The position numbers and the translations under genes were made by a program. From Prorocentrum cordatum (Eukaryota; Sar; Dinophyceae; Prorocentrales; Prorocentraceae), in the NCBI GenBank assembly GCA_963575745.1, contig CAUYUJ010003387.1, positions 1 through 27,500 of the forward strand: a DNA stretch of 27,500 nucleotides, read 5' to 3'. Position 1 is the first letter of the stretch. Each line of letters opens with the position of its first letter. Under the pieces are notes generated by a model that worked only from the letters and a program-made list of their open reading frames with translations, was not told the origin of the DNA and searched no databases. Positions 1 through 8,577 of this stretch are shown here, piece after piece.

Positions 1-218
1 AGTCTCGTCATGTCCAGTCGTCTGTACAATGCAGGGGCTTGGCCAGCCCTCACTCGTGCCGAAGCGCACCTCATACACGTCGAGGTCATGAAGGTGTATC
101 GTGCAGCAGCCCGCGTCAGTTATCGAGAGGACAGTTCACAGGTCTCAGACCAGTTGGTCCTGGCACGTTTGCGACGACCGTCTCCAGACATGATCCTACG
201 GGCCGCCAGACTTCGGGG
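1..218 (+). pseudogene. LINE reverse-transcriptase protein, C-terminal end (partial, frame 1)
   Basis: This is the tail of a LINE-type retrotransposon RT protein, open to the left edge of the window. Frame 1 reads SRLYNAGAWPALTRAEAHLI, then a stretch with MKVYRAAARV, SDQLVLARLRRPSPD and ILRAARLR. From memory, this pattern (short helix, W..LT..E, M...RAA, then RARLRYLG) follows the polymerase domain in dinoflagellate LINE proteins. Frame 1 stays open to base 456, but the recognisable sequence leaves it at the GGGG run near 215-218. There the expected LGSLAHTGP continuation appears in frame 3. Skipping two bases, or losing one, would join it to the next feature. The catalytic RT motifs lie outside the window. 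The family call is confident. Whether the frame change is decay, assembly error or programmed cannot be told from one copy. Confidence 0.65.
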
Positions 219-2519
219 CTACTTGGGTCCCTGGCCCATACAGGTCCCACGGTCGTTTTCGGGCTCGTTGCGGCCGAGTGGCACGCAGCCATCGTTACGA
301 ACACACAAAATCGGACTATCCTGGGACTTTGGTACGATGATCTCGGTTGGCTACAACAGGCGCTCCCCACACTGGGTGCTTTACCTCTGCCAGCCGACGA
401 CGTTGCACCATGGGAGTCGCGTATTCGTCGCAGTCAGCCAGCATGGAAGCGCATAATACAGGCTGGTTTACATGCACACGCACAGCATGCAGCACGTGTG
501 ACGTTGGCGCAGCATGTTGAACGACAGTTCTTTGCCGTGGTGAAGCCAGTCGGAGTGCCCGACCGAATCTACACTAAGGAGCGCGGGCGCATCGTGGATC
601 CCCCACCCCAGGCAGCACATCCCACGCATATATGTCCGTGGTGCAGCACACAATACTCACGACATCGAGCCCTTCGGACACACATCGCGCGCGCACATCG
701 ACAGCTGTCAACACTCGCAAAGGGATATGCATGCCCTAGCGGTACATGCACAACGTGCCTAACTAAGTTCTACGCTAGGGCGCACCTAGTGGACCATCTA
801 TCAGTGGGATCACCACGGTGTCTACTTGTGCGTTTGCTACAGACCGACAACCCAGCCCACCACCTGCAGCCACAACCCAGCACCCAGCCACCGGGCACTA
901 CCGCCCATGTGCGCATACCCCGACGGCACGTGGTTGTGCCCACTACCAAGGCGGCCGGCCCACTAACCGAGGAGGCCACGAACTACCTCCACCTTTCACA
1001 GCAGGAAGCACGCATGGCCATACTGGAGGCTGACCCCTATCTCACCGATGATACCCGAGCAGCCTTCATACCACCGCCAGAGCCCATGCTAGGATTAGAT
1101 GATGTGGATGCCGAGCCCTACCCACCTGTCCAGACAGAACGCTACCCAGCCCGCATGTTCCTACCCGACCAGTATACAGGCCTGGCGGCGCAGGCACTAC
1201 CTGTGGCAGTCAAGAGGGCCGAGTATTACGTCCTCAACTTGTTTTGTGGACGTCGGAGGCCAGAGGACATTCAGGCATGTTTAGAGTGGACGCACTACGA
1301 CGTTGATTTCACAGTCTCGGTCCTGTCCATAGACATTGCTATTGACCCTGTCCTTGGGAACATGATGCGACCCCAGACCTTGGAGGTTTGGAAGGAACAC
1401 ATCCGAGCGCGCAGGGTGGTCCTCTCTGGAGGTGGGCCTCCCTGCGAAACCTGGTCAGCCATCCGGTGGGCTCGAAACACGGGGCCCCCACCGCTGCGGT
1501 CCCATGACGATTTCTGGGGTATGCTTGCCATTGCACCGCGTCAGATGGAGCAGGTACGTGTTGGCAACGAGCTACTAGGAGCCATGATAGAACTTTTTGC
1601 TGTTCACCTAGCCGTAGGCACATGTTGTTGGATGGAGCATCCAGTACCAGCGTCGTGGCGACAAGAGGCCGTGAGTTCATTCTTGTGCCCACCCTTGCGC
1701 GCGATCACGGCATCACCTGCGGCCTCTACAACCGACTTCGATCAGTGCGAACACGGACAATGTGCTCGCGCGCCTATACGGATATTGGCTTTGAGGATGT
1801 GTACGCTGCATGGTCGCCTCTTGGAAACGCCTGGCCGCGGACGTTGCTCACACGGACAGAACGCCCACGAAGTGCCCATGGGCTTCGACGGTCAAAAGAA
1901 GGAATGGCGGACGGCCAAAAAGAAGACATACCCCCCCGCGCTTTGTCATGTATTGGCCGACGGTATAGTGGATGCGGTCAATCATATGCGTGCGACGAGC
2001 GACCCGCAGGCATGGCCAGGGGACATGGGGGAGGAGGGAGAGGCACTCCGTGGGGCACTAGAGGCCTTTTACGTTGCTTGGGACCCATATCCAGGCACGA
2101 ACGAGGACTGGGCCCCCGATTTCGTAGGAGCTACGACGCGACGTCTGCGCGCCGATCCTGAAAGCTCCAGGTTCTCGCCACCCGAGCTCACAAGGGAAAG
2201 GTCAGATGCCGACGTGCCCGCGCCGTCGCTCGTGCATGACCCCAGTGCCACTCCTCGGCAGGCAGGGCCTGCTGAGGCAGACGAAGAGCAGGAATACGCA
2301 GACGCCACTGCCTTTCTTGATGGCGCAGCGGCTCCGTCACATGTTGCACCTACTTCCGCCCCCCCTCCTTTGCCTACTCCAGTCCAGCTCACGGATGCAC
2401 AGCGCGAAATGATTCAACGCAAACGCGCTGAGGCCAGAGACAGACGTAAGGCGCGACTTGCTGCACGCATAGCTCCATGGACGTTGCAGCCAAATTTCGG
2501 CAGCGGCATCCTGGGCTAA
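219..2519 (+). CDS. LINE protein 3' module: two zinc fingers plus cytosine-methyltransferase-like domain
   Basis: Frame 3 is open for about 767 codons after the frame change and ends with TAA at 2517-2519. Two zinc fingers come first. One is C-x2-C-x12-H-x4-H at about 633-698 (CPWC ... HIARAH). The second is C-x2-C-x12-H-x7-C at about 747-821. Such fingers usually bind nucleic acid. After a Pro-rich linker, about 1230-1950 reads like a Rossmann methyltransferase: LNLFCG at 1233-1250 (motif I-like), SIDI near 1326 (motif II-like), GGPPCETWS at 1431-1457 (the PC of motif IV, catalytic Cys codon 1443) and WMEHP at 1629-1643 (motif VI-like, E-H-P in place of E-N-V). A later WRT...YPPALC block at about 1900-1946 is, from memory, common in dinoflagellate copies. 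The tail is acidic, Pro/Ala-rich, then basic. Methyltransferase activity is inference; the fold could be catalytically dead. No ATG start is needed if it is translated as the tail of the RT protein. Confidence 0.7.
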   Translation, partial: LLGSLAHTGPTVVFGLVAAEWHAAIVTNTQNRTILGLWYDDLGWLQQALPTLGALPLPADDVAPWESRIRRSQPAWKRIIQAGLHAHAQHAARVTLAQHVERQFFAVVKPVGVPDRIYTKERGRIVDPPPQAAHPTHICPWCSTQYSRHRALRTHIARAHRQLSTLAKGYACPSGTCTTCLTKFYARAHLVDHLSVGSPRCLLVRLLQTDNPAHHLQPQPSTQPPGTTAHVRIPRRHVVVPTTKAAGPLTEEATNYLHLSQQEARMAILEADPYLTDDTRAAFIPPPEPMLGLDDVDAEPYPPVQTERYPARMFLPDQYTGLAAQALPVAVKRAEYYVLNLFCGRRRPEDIQACLEWTHYDVDFTVSVLSIDIAIDPVLGNMMRPQTLEVWKEHIRARRVVLSGGGPPCETWSAIRWARNTGPPPLRSHDDFWGMLAIAPRQMEQVRVGNELLGAMIELFAVHLAVGTCCWMEHPVPASWRQEAVSSFLCPPLRAITASPAASTTDFDQCEHGQCARAPIRILALRMCTLHGRLLETPGRGRCSHGQNAHEVPMGFDGQKKEWRTAKKKTYPPALCHVLADGIVDAVNHMRATSDPQAWPGDMGEEGEALRGALEAFYVAWDPYPGTNEDWAPDFVGATTRRLRADPESSRFSPPELTRERSDADVPAPSLVHDPSATPRQAGPAEADEEQEYADATAFLDGAAAPSHVAPTSAPPPLPTPVQLTDAQREMIQRKRAEARDRRKARLAARIAPWTLQPNFGSGILG

Positions 2520-3889
2520 GTAGAAGGATGGGTGGAGGTTAGACAGTGGGACAGGTGGGGTCTCGAGAGAGGGAGCTTCCTCCACCCCCCCCCCTGTTTT
2601 GCTCTCACTGCTAGCCGCTATCTCTCTTGCCGCACTGCGTTTCTGCGACAGTGAAGTTGTCTATGTGGCGTTGACCCCTACCACCAGATTTGCCAAGCAT
2701 GTCAGAGGCGGCTGTTTTCAAGCATGCCGCCATGGCTAGTGCCATGGATGTTGCAGGTACAGCGGTTTCAGGTCCAGGCCCCTAGAATACTGGCTTGCGG
2801 GGACCACACTGGGAGTTTCGACGGGGCGCTGAAGTTTTCTGGCCGCACGCGCACTTCTATGGACGACGCAGCCGATTCTCGGCAGCAACATCTTACGACA
2901 GTAGAAGGTTGGGGGGGGAGCTGCAGGTCAAGTTTGGAGGAGGTCGTGGAGGGATACGAGCGAGGAAGCGACCTGCTCCTTTTGTTCGCTCTCTCGCTCT
3001 CTCGCCGCCAGCCGCCCCGCCCCTCGCCGCCCTGCGCATCATTGTACCCTCCCTGCCTGCATCTCGTGCTGATTGATCAGTCAGACACATACGAGGTGCC
3101 TGGGTGTGGGTCAGGTCCAGGTGGCCCTGGTAAGCAAGCAACCAGGGCCTGTGGGGCATGGACCCCCGCACACTTGTGTGCGGGGCGGCTGCAGTCCTCC
3201 CCCTGTGACCGAGTGCGCCCCCCCCCGCTGGCGCGGCCTCTCCAAGGCTGGCCGGTGGGGGGCAGCTCCGTTGCGGCCCCCCCCCCGCCCGCGAGGTACA
3301 GTGGACGGCTCGCCAGCCTGCTAGCGAGCATGCCCTCTCTTGTTGCTTGCTGCCAGCCTCTCTCTCTCTCTCACTCTTTGCAGGGACGGATGCTTGGCGG
3401 GACAGTCGGGTGGTTGGGCAGATCGGACAGTCAGCGGGCGAACTCTTTTGCGCACAAGATCATGCCATTTTGGCAGCTTCTCGCTTTGTGATTTCTTGGA
3501 CAGGGAACAAGGGACACAAAGCCTGCAGGACCGCCGTCTCCCTTTGCGCAGCCTGCCTTGCCGACCCAGTCCCCAGTCCTAGCGCAGACCACGATTTTCA
3601 GTCGATGCTATGCCAGCCTGTTCGCCTCTCGCCCTGCCGTACGGGTCGAGCCCCACGGCTGTCAGCTGACGCGGCTCACCTGCGTGTCTTAGACCGCGGT
3701 GCGTCTCGTTCATATGGGGCGGATTGGTGGGCGGGATTACTTGGGATTGGGTACGGAGCTCTGGTACTGTGTTACTGTCTACTGCAATCCTTAGGTGCCC
3801 GTGCGATCCTGCATTGCCAGATGCATCGCTAGCCGCAGCGCCACCGTAACTCGACAGGCTGGTTGCCTCAACGAGCAGGCAATCCAAAA
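2520..3889. other. No recognised gene; LINE 3' flank and unassigned DNA
   Basis: Several short frames are open but none shows a domain or a consistent protein-like composition. The first few hundred bases probably include the 3' untranslated part of the LINE. There are short C runs (about 2586-2594) and G runs (about 2911), and CT-rich stretches (about 2990 and 3358). No terminal repeat or poly(A) tail of the LINE could be placed. Confidence 0.5.
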
Positions 3890-4620
3890 TCCCTCCCTCC
3901 CTCCCTCCCTCCCTCCTTCCCTCCCTCCCTCCTCCTCTTCCTCCTCCTCCTCCTCCTCCTCCTCCTCTTCCTCCTCCTCCTCCTCCTCATCCTCCCTCCC
4001 TCCCCCCCCTCCTCCTATCCTCCCTCCTCCCTCCCTCCCTCCTCCTCCTCCTCCTCCTCCTCCTCCTCCTCCTCCTCCTCCTCCTCCTCCTCCTCCTCCT
4101 CCTCCTCCCCCTCCTCCCTTCCCCCCTCCCTCCTTCCCTCCCTCACTCCCTACCTCCTCCTCCTCCCTCCTCCTCCTCCTCCTCCTCCTCCTCCTCCTCT
4201 CCTCTTCCCTCCTCCTCCTCTCCCCGTCCTCCTCCTCCTCCTCCTCTCCTCCTCCTCCTCCCTGCCTCCCTCCCTCCCTCCCTCCCCTCCCTCCATCCCT
4301 CCCTCCTCTCCTCCTCCCTCCTCCCTCCCTCCATCCCTCCCCCTCCTCCTCCTCCCTCCCCCCCCTCCTCCCTCCATCCCTCCCTCCTCCCCTCCCTCCC
4401 TCCCTCCCTCCCTCCCTCCTCCTCCTCCTCCTCATCCTCCTCTCTTCCTCCTCCTCCTCCTCCTCCTCCTCCTCCTCCTCCTCCTCCTCCTCCCCCCTCC
4501 CTCCCTCCCACCCTCCCTCCCTCCCTCCCTCCCTTCCTCCCTCCCTCCCTCCCTCCCTCCCTCCCTCCTCCTCTTCCTCCTCCTCCTCTTTCTCCTCCTC
4601 CTCCTCATCCTCCTCCTCCT
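3890..4620 (+). repeat. Large (TCC)n/(TCCC)n microsatellite tract
   Basis: About 730 bases of almost pure pyrimidine on the + strand, alternating blocks of TCC and CTCC(C) with occasional TCT, TCA and TTCC interruptions. All frames are open, giving Ser, Leu or Pro runs on + and Glu, Gly or Arg runs on -, which explains the long low-complexity frames here; none is treated as a gene. Long homopurine-homopyrimidine DNA of this kind can form triplex (H-DNA) structures. Confidence 0.95.
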
Positions 4621-4888
4621 CGGCCGAGCCCGAGCCCGAGCTTCGCCCGGCCGAGTCTCCACCCCTGTCCTGGTGGAGGCTTCCCAAGCAAGGGCGCTCG
4701 AGAAGGACGCGTGAGGAGGATGCGCGAGAAGGCTGCGCGACAAGGACGCCAGGGCCTTGGCGGGCCGAGCCCGCGTTCTGCGAGGAAGGGCGCGGCCGGC
4801 ACCAGCGGCGGAGGATGGGCCGAGGAGGCGAGGATGCAAGGGGCACCCTTGGGAAGGTTGCCCATCCTTACCATGCGGGTCGACTGCA

Positions 4889-5066
4889 GGGTCCGAGTAT
4901 ATGGGGCTGGTGGATCGCGACGCATCGCCGATGCACCGGCGCCGTCGGGGTGGAGAGAATCGGGATCGACATCGAGCCGCATCGACGACGCATCGCCGAT
5001 GCACCGATGCGGCGCGCTTCTCCGACCCTTCTGCTCCAGCCCCGTGTGGGAGGCCTGGGGCTGGCG
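4889..5066 (+). repeat. GCATCGCC-rich dispersed repeat, copy 1
   Basis: The segment is built from the self-complementary words GCATCGCCGATGC and GCATCG, with a shared core GTGGAGA..ATCGGG....CATCGAGCCGCAT. The same core, in the same orientation, occurs near 15180-15360 and 21075-21290. Copies 1 and 3 also share the left flank TGGGG..GGTGGATCGCG, and copies 1 and 2 share the right-end word GGGAGGCCTGG. It lies directly after a large TCC tract. Confidence 0.75.
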
Positions 5067-5174
5067 CACCATGGCCCCACGCACGTGCGCGCACGAGGGG
5101 GCCGGATCGGATCGAGGGGCTCATTTTCCACCACTACTACCATAGGTTGGGCGAGGAGAAGGGAGGATGGGGAG

Positions 5175-5212
5175 GTCCTCCTCCACCGCCTCCTCCTCCT
5201 CCTCCACCGATC
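5175..5212 (+). repeat. Short (TCC)n tract
   Basis: About 38 bases of TCC and CACC repeats between the first GCATCGCC repeat and the 5.2-kb hairpin. Confidence 0.85.
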
Positions 5213-5230
5213 CTCGCGAGACCCACCCAA

Positions 5231-5300
5231 GGCCCAGGGTCCGTGCATACACCCCTTCGTGGCTTGGCACAGGAGGCGTGCGCATCAGCCCCAGGCCCGG
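5231..5300 (+). repeat. Imperfect hairpin related to the 8.6-kb foldback element
   Basis: The loop region TCGTGGCTTGGCACAGGAGG at about 5257-5276 nearly matches the loop of the long hairpin at 8578-8755 (TCGTGGCTTGGCCAGGAGGG). In both cases it is flanked by GTGYATAC-type words. The arms here (GGCCCAGGG...GTGCATAC against GTGCGCATC...CCCCAGGCC) are only partly complementary, so this looks like a decayed or shortened family member. Confidence 0.5.
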
Positions 5301-5306
5301 CATGTA

Positions 5307-5496
5307 GAGGAAGAAACAAGAGCATAATAAACTGTTGGAGGTCCGCGCGGATTTCTTGGATCTGCGCTGGACCCCCCTCCCTGGCGCGCGAAGCGCACCA
5401 GGGGCGGCGCCGGAGGCGCCGCCGGGGGGCCCCAGCGCGGATGCGAGACATCCGCGCGGAGCGCCAAAAGTTTATGTTTATGCCGCTTTTTCTCCT
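5307..5496. mobile_element. MITE-like element with about 64-bp terminal inverted repeats
   Basis: The left arm (5307-5370) and right arm (5432-5496) are imperfect reverse complements. The strongest block is TCCGCGCGGAT paired between 5342-5352 and 5450-5460, extending inward to GCGCTGG/CCAGCGC and outward through ATAAACT.TTGG to GAGGA.GAAA. The centre holds a GC hairpin, GGCGGCGCC-GGA-GGCGCCGCC at 5403-5423. No coding capacity and no convincing target-site duplication was seen. Confidence 0.6.
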
Positions 5497-5544
5497 TCGA
5501 GTATGGGCACCTCTTCCTCCTCCGAGCCTTGGCGCCGCTGGGGC

Positions 5545-5675
5545 GGCGGCGGCCGCCGAGCCCAGCGCACCAGCTGCCGCCGCCGGGGCGGCGGGCGCCG
5601 CCGGGGCGGCGGTGCCCGTCGGGGCGGCGGTGCCCGTCGGGGCGGCAGGCTCGGGCGCGCTGGGCGCCCTCCTGT
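5545..5675 (+). repeat. GC-rich minisatellite (GGCGG and GGTGCCCGTCGGGGCGGC units)
   Basis: An 18-bp unit GGTGCCCGTCGGGGCGGC occurs twice in tandem at about 5609-5645, preceded by related GCCGCCGGGGCGGCGGGC units. The frames read Ala/Gly/Val/Pro-rich or Arg/Gly-rich peptide in every register, so I do not call a gene. Confidence 0.7.
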
Positions 5676-5706
5676 CTGGGCAGCCACAACAGCGACGAAA
5701 GAATCA

Positions 5707-5815
5707 TCCTCGTCCTCCTCCTCCTCCTCCTCCTCCTCCTCCTCCTCCTCCTCCTCCTCCTGCTCCTCCTGCTCCTCCTCTTCCACCTCATCCCCCTCCT
5801 CCTCCTCCTCCTCCT
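5707..5815 (+). repeat. (TCC)n tract abutting the RNase H fragment
   Basis: TCC repeats with a few TGC, TTCC and TCAT interruptions. They run straight into the LAGPRQT codons of the RNase H fragment, so the repeat occupies the place where the missing N-terminal part of that protein should be. Confidence 0.9.
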
Positions 5816-6719
5816 GGCGGGACCGAGGCAGACGATCAACCGCGGAGAGACCCAGGCGCTCCTGGCTGCGCTGGTGGACCTGCAGTGCCTGGGCGCGGGG
5901 ATCACCTACGTCACTGACTCCTCCTACGTGGTGAGGGGGGTCGGGAAAATCGTCCAGGGCGTCCTCCCGAGGACGAACATTGATTTGTGGCAGAAGATCA
6001 AGAAGGCGCTGCAGGGTGCGCCTCACTTGCTCTCGACTGCCGTGGTGAAGATCGAGAGCCACTTGGACCATGAGGTGGCGGAGGCGCGCGGCGTGCCACC
6101 GAATTGGTACGCTGCCAACCAGATCGCGGCTGAGCTGGCGGGCGACTGGGCGTCGCGGGTCCAGATGCCTTCCAGCACGGAGCGATTGGAGATGGCCGAA
6201 GCGATTGGGTCCACGGTGCGCACGCATCTCACGATGGCGTTCCTGAAGGCCTCGGAGGCGGATCCGCGCCGCATCAAGCCTACGAGGGCCGGGCACCGCG
6301 GCTTCAAGGTGAAGTTGGCGCTGTCGGAGCACGAGCTGAGCGGACGTGTGGGCTCGAGCTTCCACTGCAAGGGGTGCGGCTGCAGCGCGAGCGGCCCGCG
6401 GATGGAGGCTTTTCTTGCCACGCCATGCCACAAAGGCGTCCTGCAAGGAGTCCAGATGGTGGGCCAGGGCAAGATCACCGTGAAGGGGGTGGAAATCCAC
6501 TCGTCCCATTTGCTAGGGTATTGGCCCGACCTGAAGACCCATGCTTGCCTGAAGTGTGGACACGTTGGGCGCGTGTTTCTTCGTGGGCTGGCCCAGCCAT
6601 GCGGCGAGCACTTGGGCCACTATGGGGTGCAGACGCTGCGCAAGCTGGCGTGCGGAGTGCTGCCTAAGGCGAGGCTCTGTCCGTACGGCCAGTCCGGATC
6701 GTCTTGCCGCCGTTCCTGA
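5814..6719 (+). pseudogene. LINE C-terminal fragment: truncated RNase H plus Cys-rich zinc-knuckle tail
   Basis: The frame reads AGPRQTINRGETQALLAAL (catalytic-type Glu codon at 5844), then ITYVTDSSYVVRGVGKI (Asp codon at 5916), then KIESHLDHEVAEARGVP and NQIAAELAG. This is the RNase H order, in which RNase H cuts RNA in RNA-DNA hybrids during element copying. Two things look broken. The first strand with its Asp is missing and replaced by the upstream TCC repeat, and the usual final Asp (N..AD.LA) is Ala here. The C-terminal part has CKGCGC (about 6370) and CLKCGHVGR (about 6550), followed by PCGEHLGHYGVQTLRKLACG. This C..CG...L..PC...G...L..L..G pattern closes many dinoflagellate LINE proteins, by my recollection. 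It ends at TGA 6717-6719. The frame is continuous into the TCC tract, but no credible start is seen. Confidence 0.8.
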
Positions 6720-6913
6720 CGTGGGCATGCTTCGGCGTCTTCGCGCGGCCCGCACGTGCAGCAGCTCGCGGCCTCCGCGTGAGTCGCCATCCTGAGGCCG
6801 AGGCTTGCTGCGGGGAAGTGGCCGTCCCTTTCATTTTTCTTGCGCCTGACTTGTGCCGCCTCCCTGGCCTCGGCTTCGGGCGGTGGGGTAGAGAATGGCC
6901 CTGCAGCGTACAA

Positions 6914-7006
6914 TCCTCCTCCTCCTCCTCCTCCTCCTCCTCCTCCTCCTCCTCCTCCTCCTCCTCCTCCTCCTCCTCCTCCTCCTCCTCCTCCTCCTCT
7001 TCCGAC
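6914..7006 (+). repeat. (TCC)n tract
   Basis: An almost perfect TCC run of about 90 bases; pyrimidines are on the + strand. Confidence 0.95.
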
Positions 7007-7401
7007 GGGTCTTATGCTTAGGCATGGAAGGACCCCGAACCCTTCGGGAGGCGGCCTAAGTAGGAGGGCCGGGAACAGGAAGGATAGGGGGTCTTGTCAG
7101 CAGGTGTGGCAAGCCAAACCGCTCAGATCTACGACCCCTGATGCAAAGGCGGGGACCTCAGTGAGGCCACGTCTTCACTAAGCTATCAACCACGAGAAGG
7201 AGGAGCTACAGTAGGAGCTCGACCACGAGAAACCTTCCACAAGAAGCCCAACCCTGAGACCACAGGACGTCCATTGATTTTTGGTGTGGAAACGTCACGC
7301 TTTCCACAGCAGAACCATCGAAACCCAAGAAACCCAGGGCACCCTGAAGGCAAGCAGGGTGTTTCTTGGCATGGGTTTCCAGCGTTTCCCGTCCCCGGTG
7401 G
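7007..7401. other. No recognised gene; short inverted repeats
   Basis: No domain is visible. Two small fold-back motifs are present: GTGGAAA/TTTCCAC around 7288-7310, and a longer imperfect pair in 7318-7382 (GAAACCCA.AGAAAC..AGGGCA against its complement ending GGGTTTCC). Confidence 0.45.
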
Positions 7402-7547
7402 TTTTCCCGCCATCATTCGGGCCTCCAGCGGCCGTTCGGGATGATCTGGGCACCCCTGGAACGCTCTCGGCAAGGCGCAGCTGCTGGAGAGCACCACGAG
7501 GCTGGAAAACCGGCGGGTTCGGACGAAAACGCACAAAAGCCTCCACC
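7402..7547 (+). repeat. Dispersed repeat, forward copy (partner inverted at 14465-14615)
   Basis: This segment matches the reverse complement of 14465-14615 over roughly 140 bases. Shared words include GTGGTTTT, TTCGGGA.GATC.GGGCA, CCCTGGAACG, GCGCAGC and GACGAAAACG. The alignment is near-colinear with scattered substitutions, which suggests two diverged copies of one element inserted in opposite directions. Confidence 0.7.
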
Positions 7548-7597
7548 TCGTACATCGAGAAACCACTGTACCCCCTCCCCAGGAAAAGGACGAGGAG

Positions 7598-7761
7598 GGA
7601 GTAGGAGGAGGAGGAGGAGGAGGAGGAGGAGGAGGAGGAGGAGGAGGAGGAGGAGGAGGATGGGAGGGGGAGGACGAGGAGGAGGAGGAGGAGGAGGAGG
7701 AGGAGGAGGAGGAGGAGGAGGAAGAGGAGGGGAGGGACGAGAAGGAGGAGGGAGGAGGAGA

Positions 7762-7795
<34 letters not shown>

Positions 7796-8003
7796 GAAGA
7801 GGAGGAGGAGGAGGCGGAGGGAGAACGAGGAGGCGGAGGGAGGAGGAGGAGGAGGAGGAGGAGGAGGAGGCGGAGGGAGAACGAGGAGGAGGCGGAGGGA
7901 GAAGGACGAGGAGGAGGAGGAGGAGGACGAGGAGGAGGAGGGAGGAGAAAGAAGAGAGGGAGGAGGGGAGGAGGAGGAGGAGGAGGAGAGGAGGAGGATT
8001 TTT
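7598..8003 (-). repeat. (GGA)n tract on + strand, i.e. (TCC)n on - strand
   Basis: About 400 bases of GGA repeats with GGC, GAC and GAA interruptions. Several 20-40 base sub-blocks (GGAGGCGGAGGGAGAACGAG) recur at about 7812, 7826 and 7870, which points to unequal duplication. Polarity is opposite to most triplet tracts in the window. Confidence 0.93.
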
Positions 8004-8048
8004 CTGAGGCGCCCGAGGGGGCTCGGAGCGCAGTCCTCGCGAAGCCGT

Positions 8049-8065
8049 GGGGGGGGGGGGGGGGC
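8049..8065 (+). repeat. Poly(G) run
   Basis: An uninterrupted run of about 16-17 G residues just after the GGA tract; a potential G-quadruplex and a sequencing-error hotspot. Confidence 0.8.
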
Positions 8066-8159
8066 GGGAGGAGGAGGGAGCGCGCGGGGGGCTTCTCTCT
8101 GTGGCCAGGGCGCCGCGCCTCGGCCACGACAAGCGGCGGCCCAAGCTGGAATGTCTGAC

Positions 8160-8320
8160 GTGAAGGGGCCCAAGGAGACACAAGCAAACACACACTAATC
8201 CCAGGATGCCCCATCTGTGTGCCTATTTTCTAGGTTTTCGTCATCCCCCCCACCCCACTTCCCATAGCTTCCCATACTTTCCTGGGGATCGACGATGAAT
8301 TGTGTCTGGATCTGAGGTTG
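8160..8320 (+). repeat. 165-bp dispersed repeat family, copy A
   Basis: It begins TGAAGGGGCCCAAGGAGACA, has a T-rich middle with GGTTTTCGTC and CACTTCCCATA, and closes with GGGATCGACGATGAATTGTG. The same order of words occurs at 9261-9430 and 12829-12999. The copies agree well enough to align by eye over about 150 bases. No coding assignment is made, although the - strand of all copies reads as related peptide (GKWGG, ENMG). Confidence 0.8.
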
Positions 8321-8577
8321 GAGGCCTGGAAATTGACACCAACACCAACTCCAGGGGAAGATGATCCCAGATCTCGGTGCTGGTGGTAATCTTTCGGCCG
8401 CCTGGGAAGCCAGATTATCAGCACCATCACTGAGATTGGGATACTCTGCCCTCGGTGGAGGCACAACGCCGATATTGGTGTTGTTGGTGTCAACCGCTAG
8501 GCCTCCGATGATGGACGGCCAGAAAAGCAGAGCCCAGGCTGAGCCGGTGAAGCTGGAAATGCGATCCAGAACATTGT

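Noticed and set aside
3795-5327. Long + and - frames through the TCC tract (Ser/Pro/Leu or Glu/Gly runs)
   Set aside because: They follow only from a stop-free triplet repeat; all registers on both strands are open and no domain lies in the non-repeat ends.
5478-6509. 343-codon - strand frame opposite the RNase H fragment
   Set aside because: The + strand carries clear RNase H and zinc-knuckle motifs; the - strand frame is its shadow plus a Glu run.
7186-8214. Long - strand Pro/Ser frames over the GGA tract
   Set aside because: Repeat-derived; every - register is open and none has a recognisable domain.
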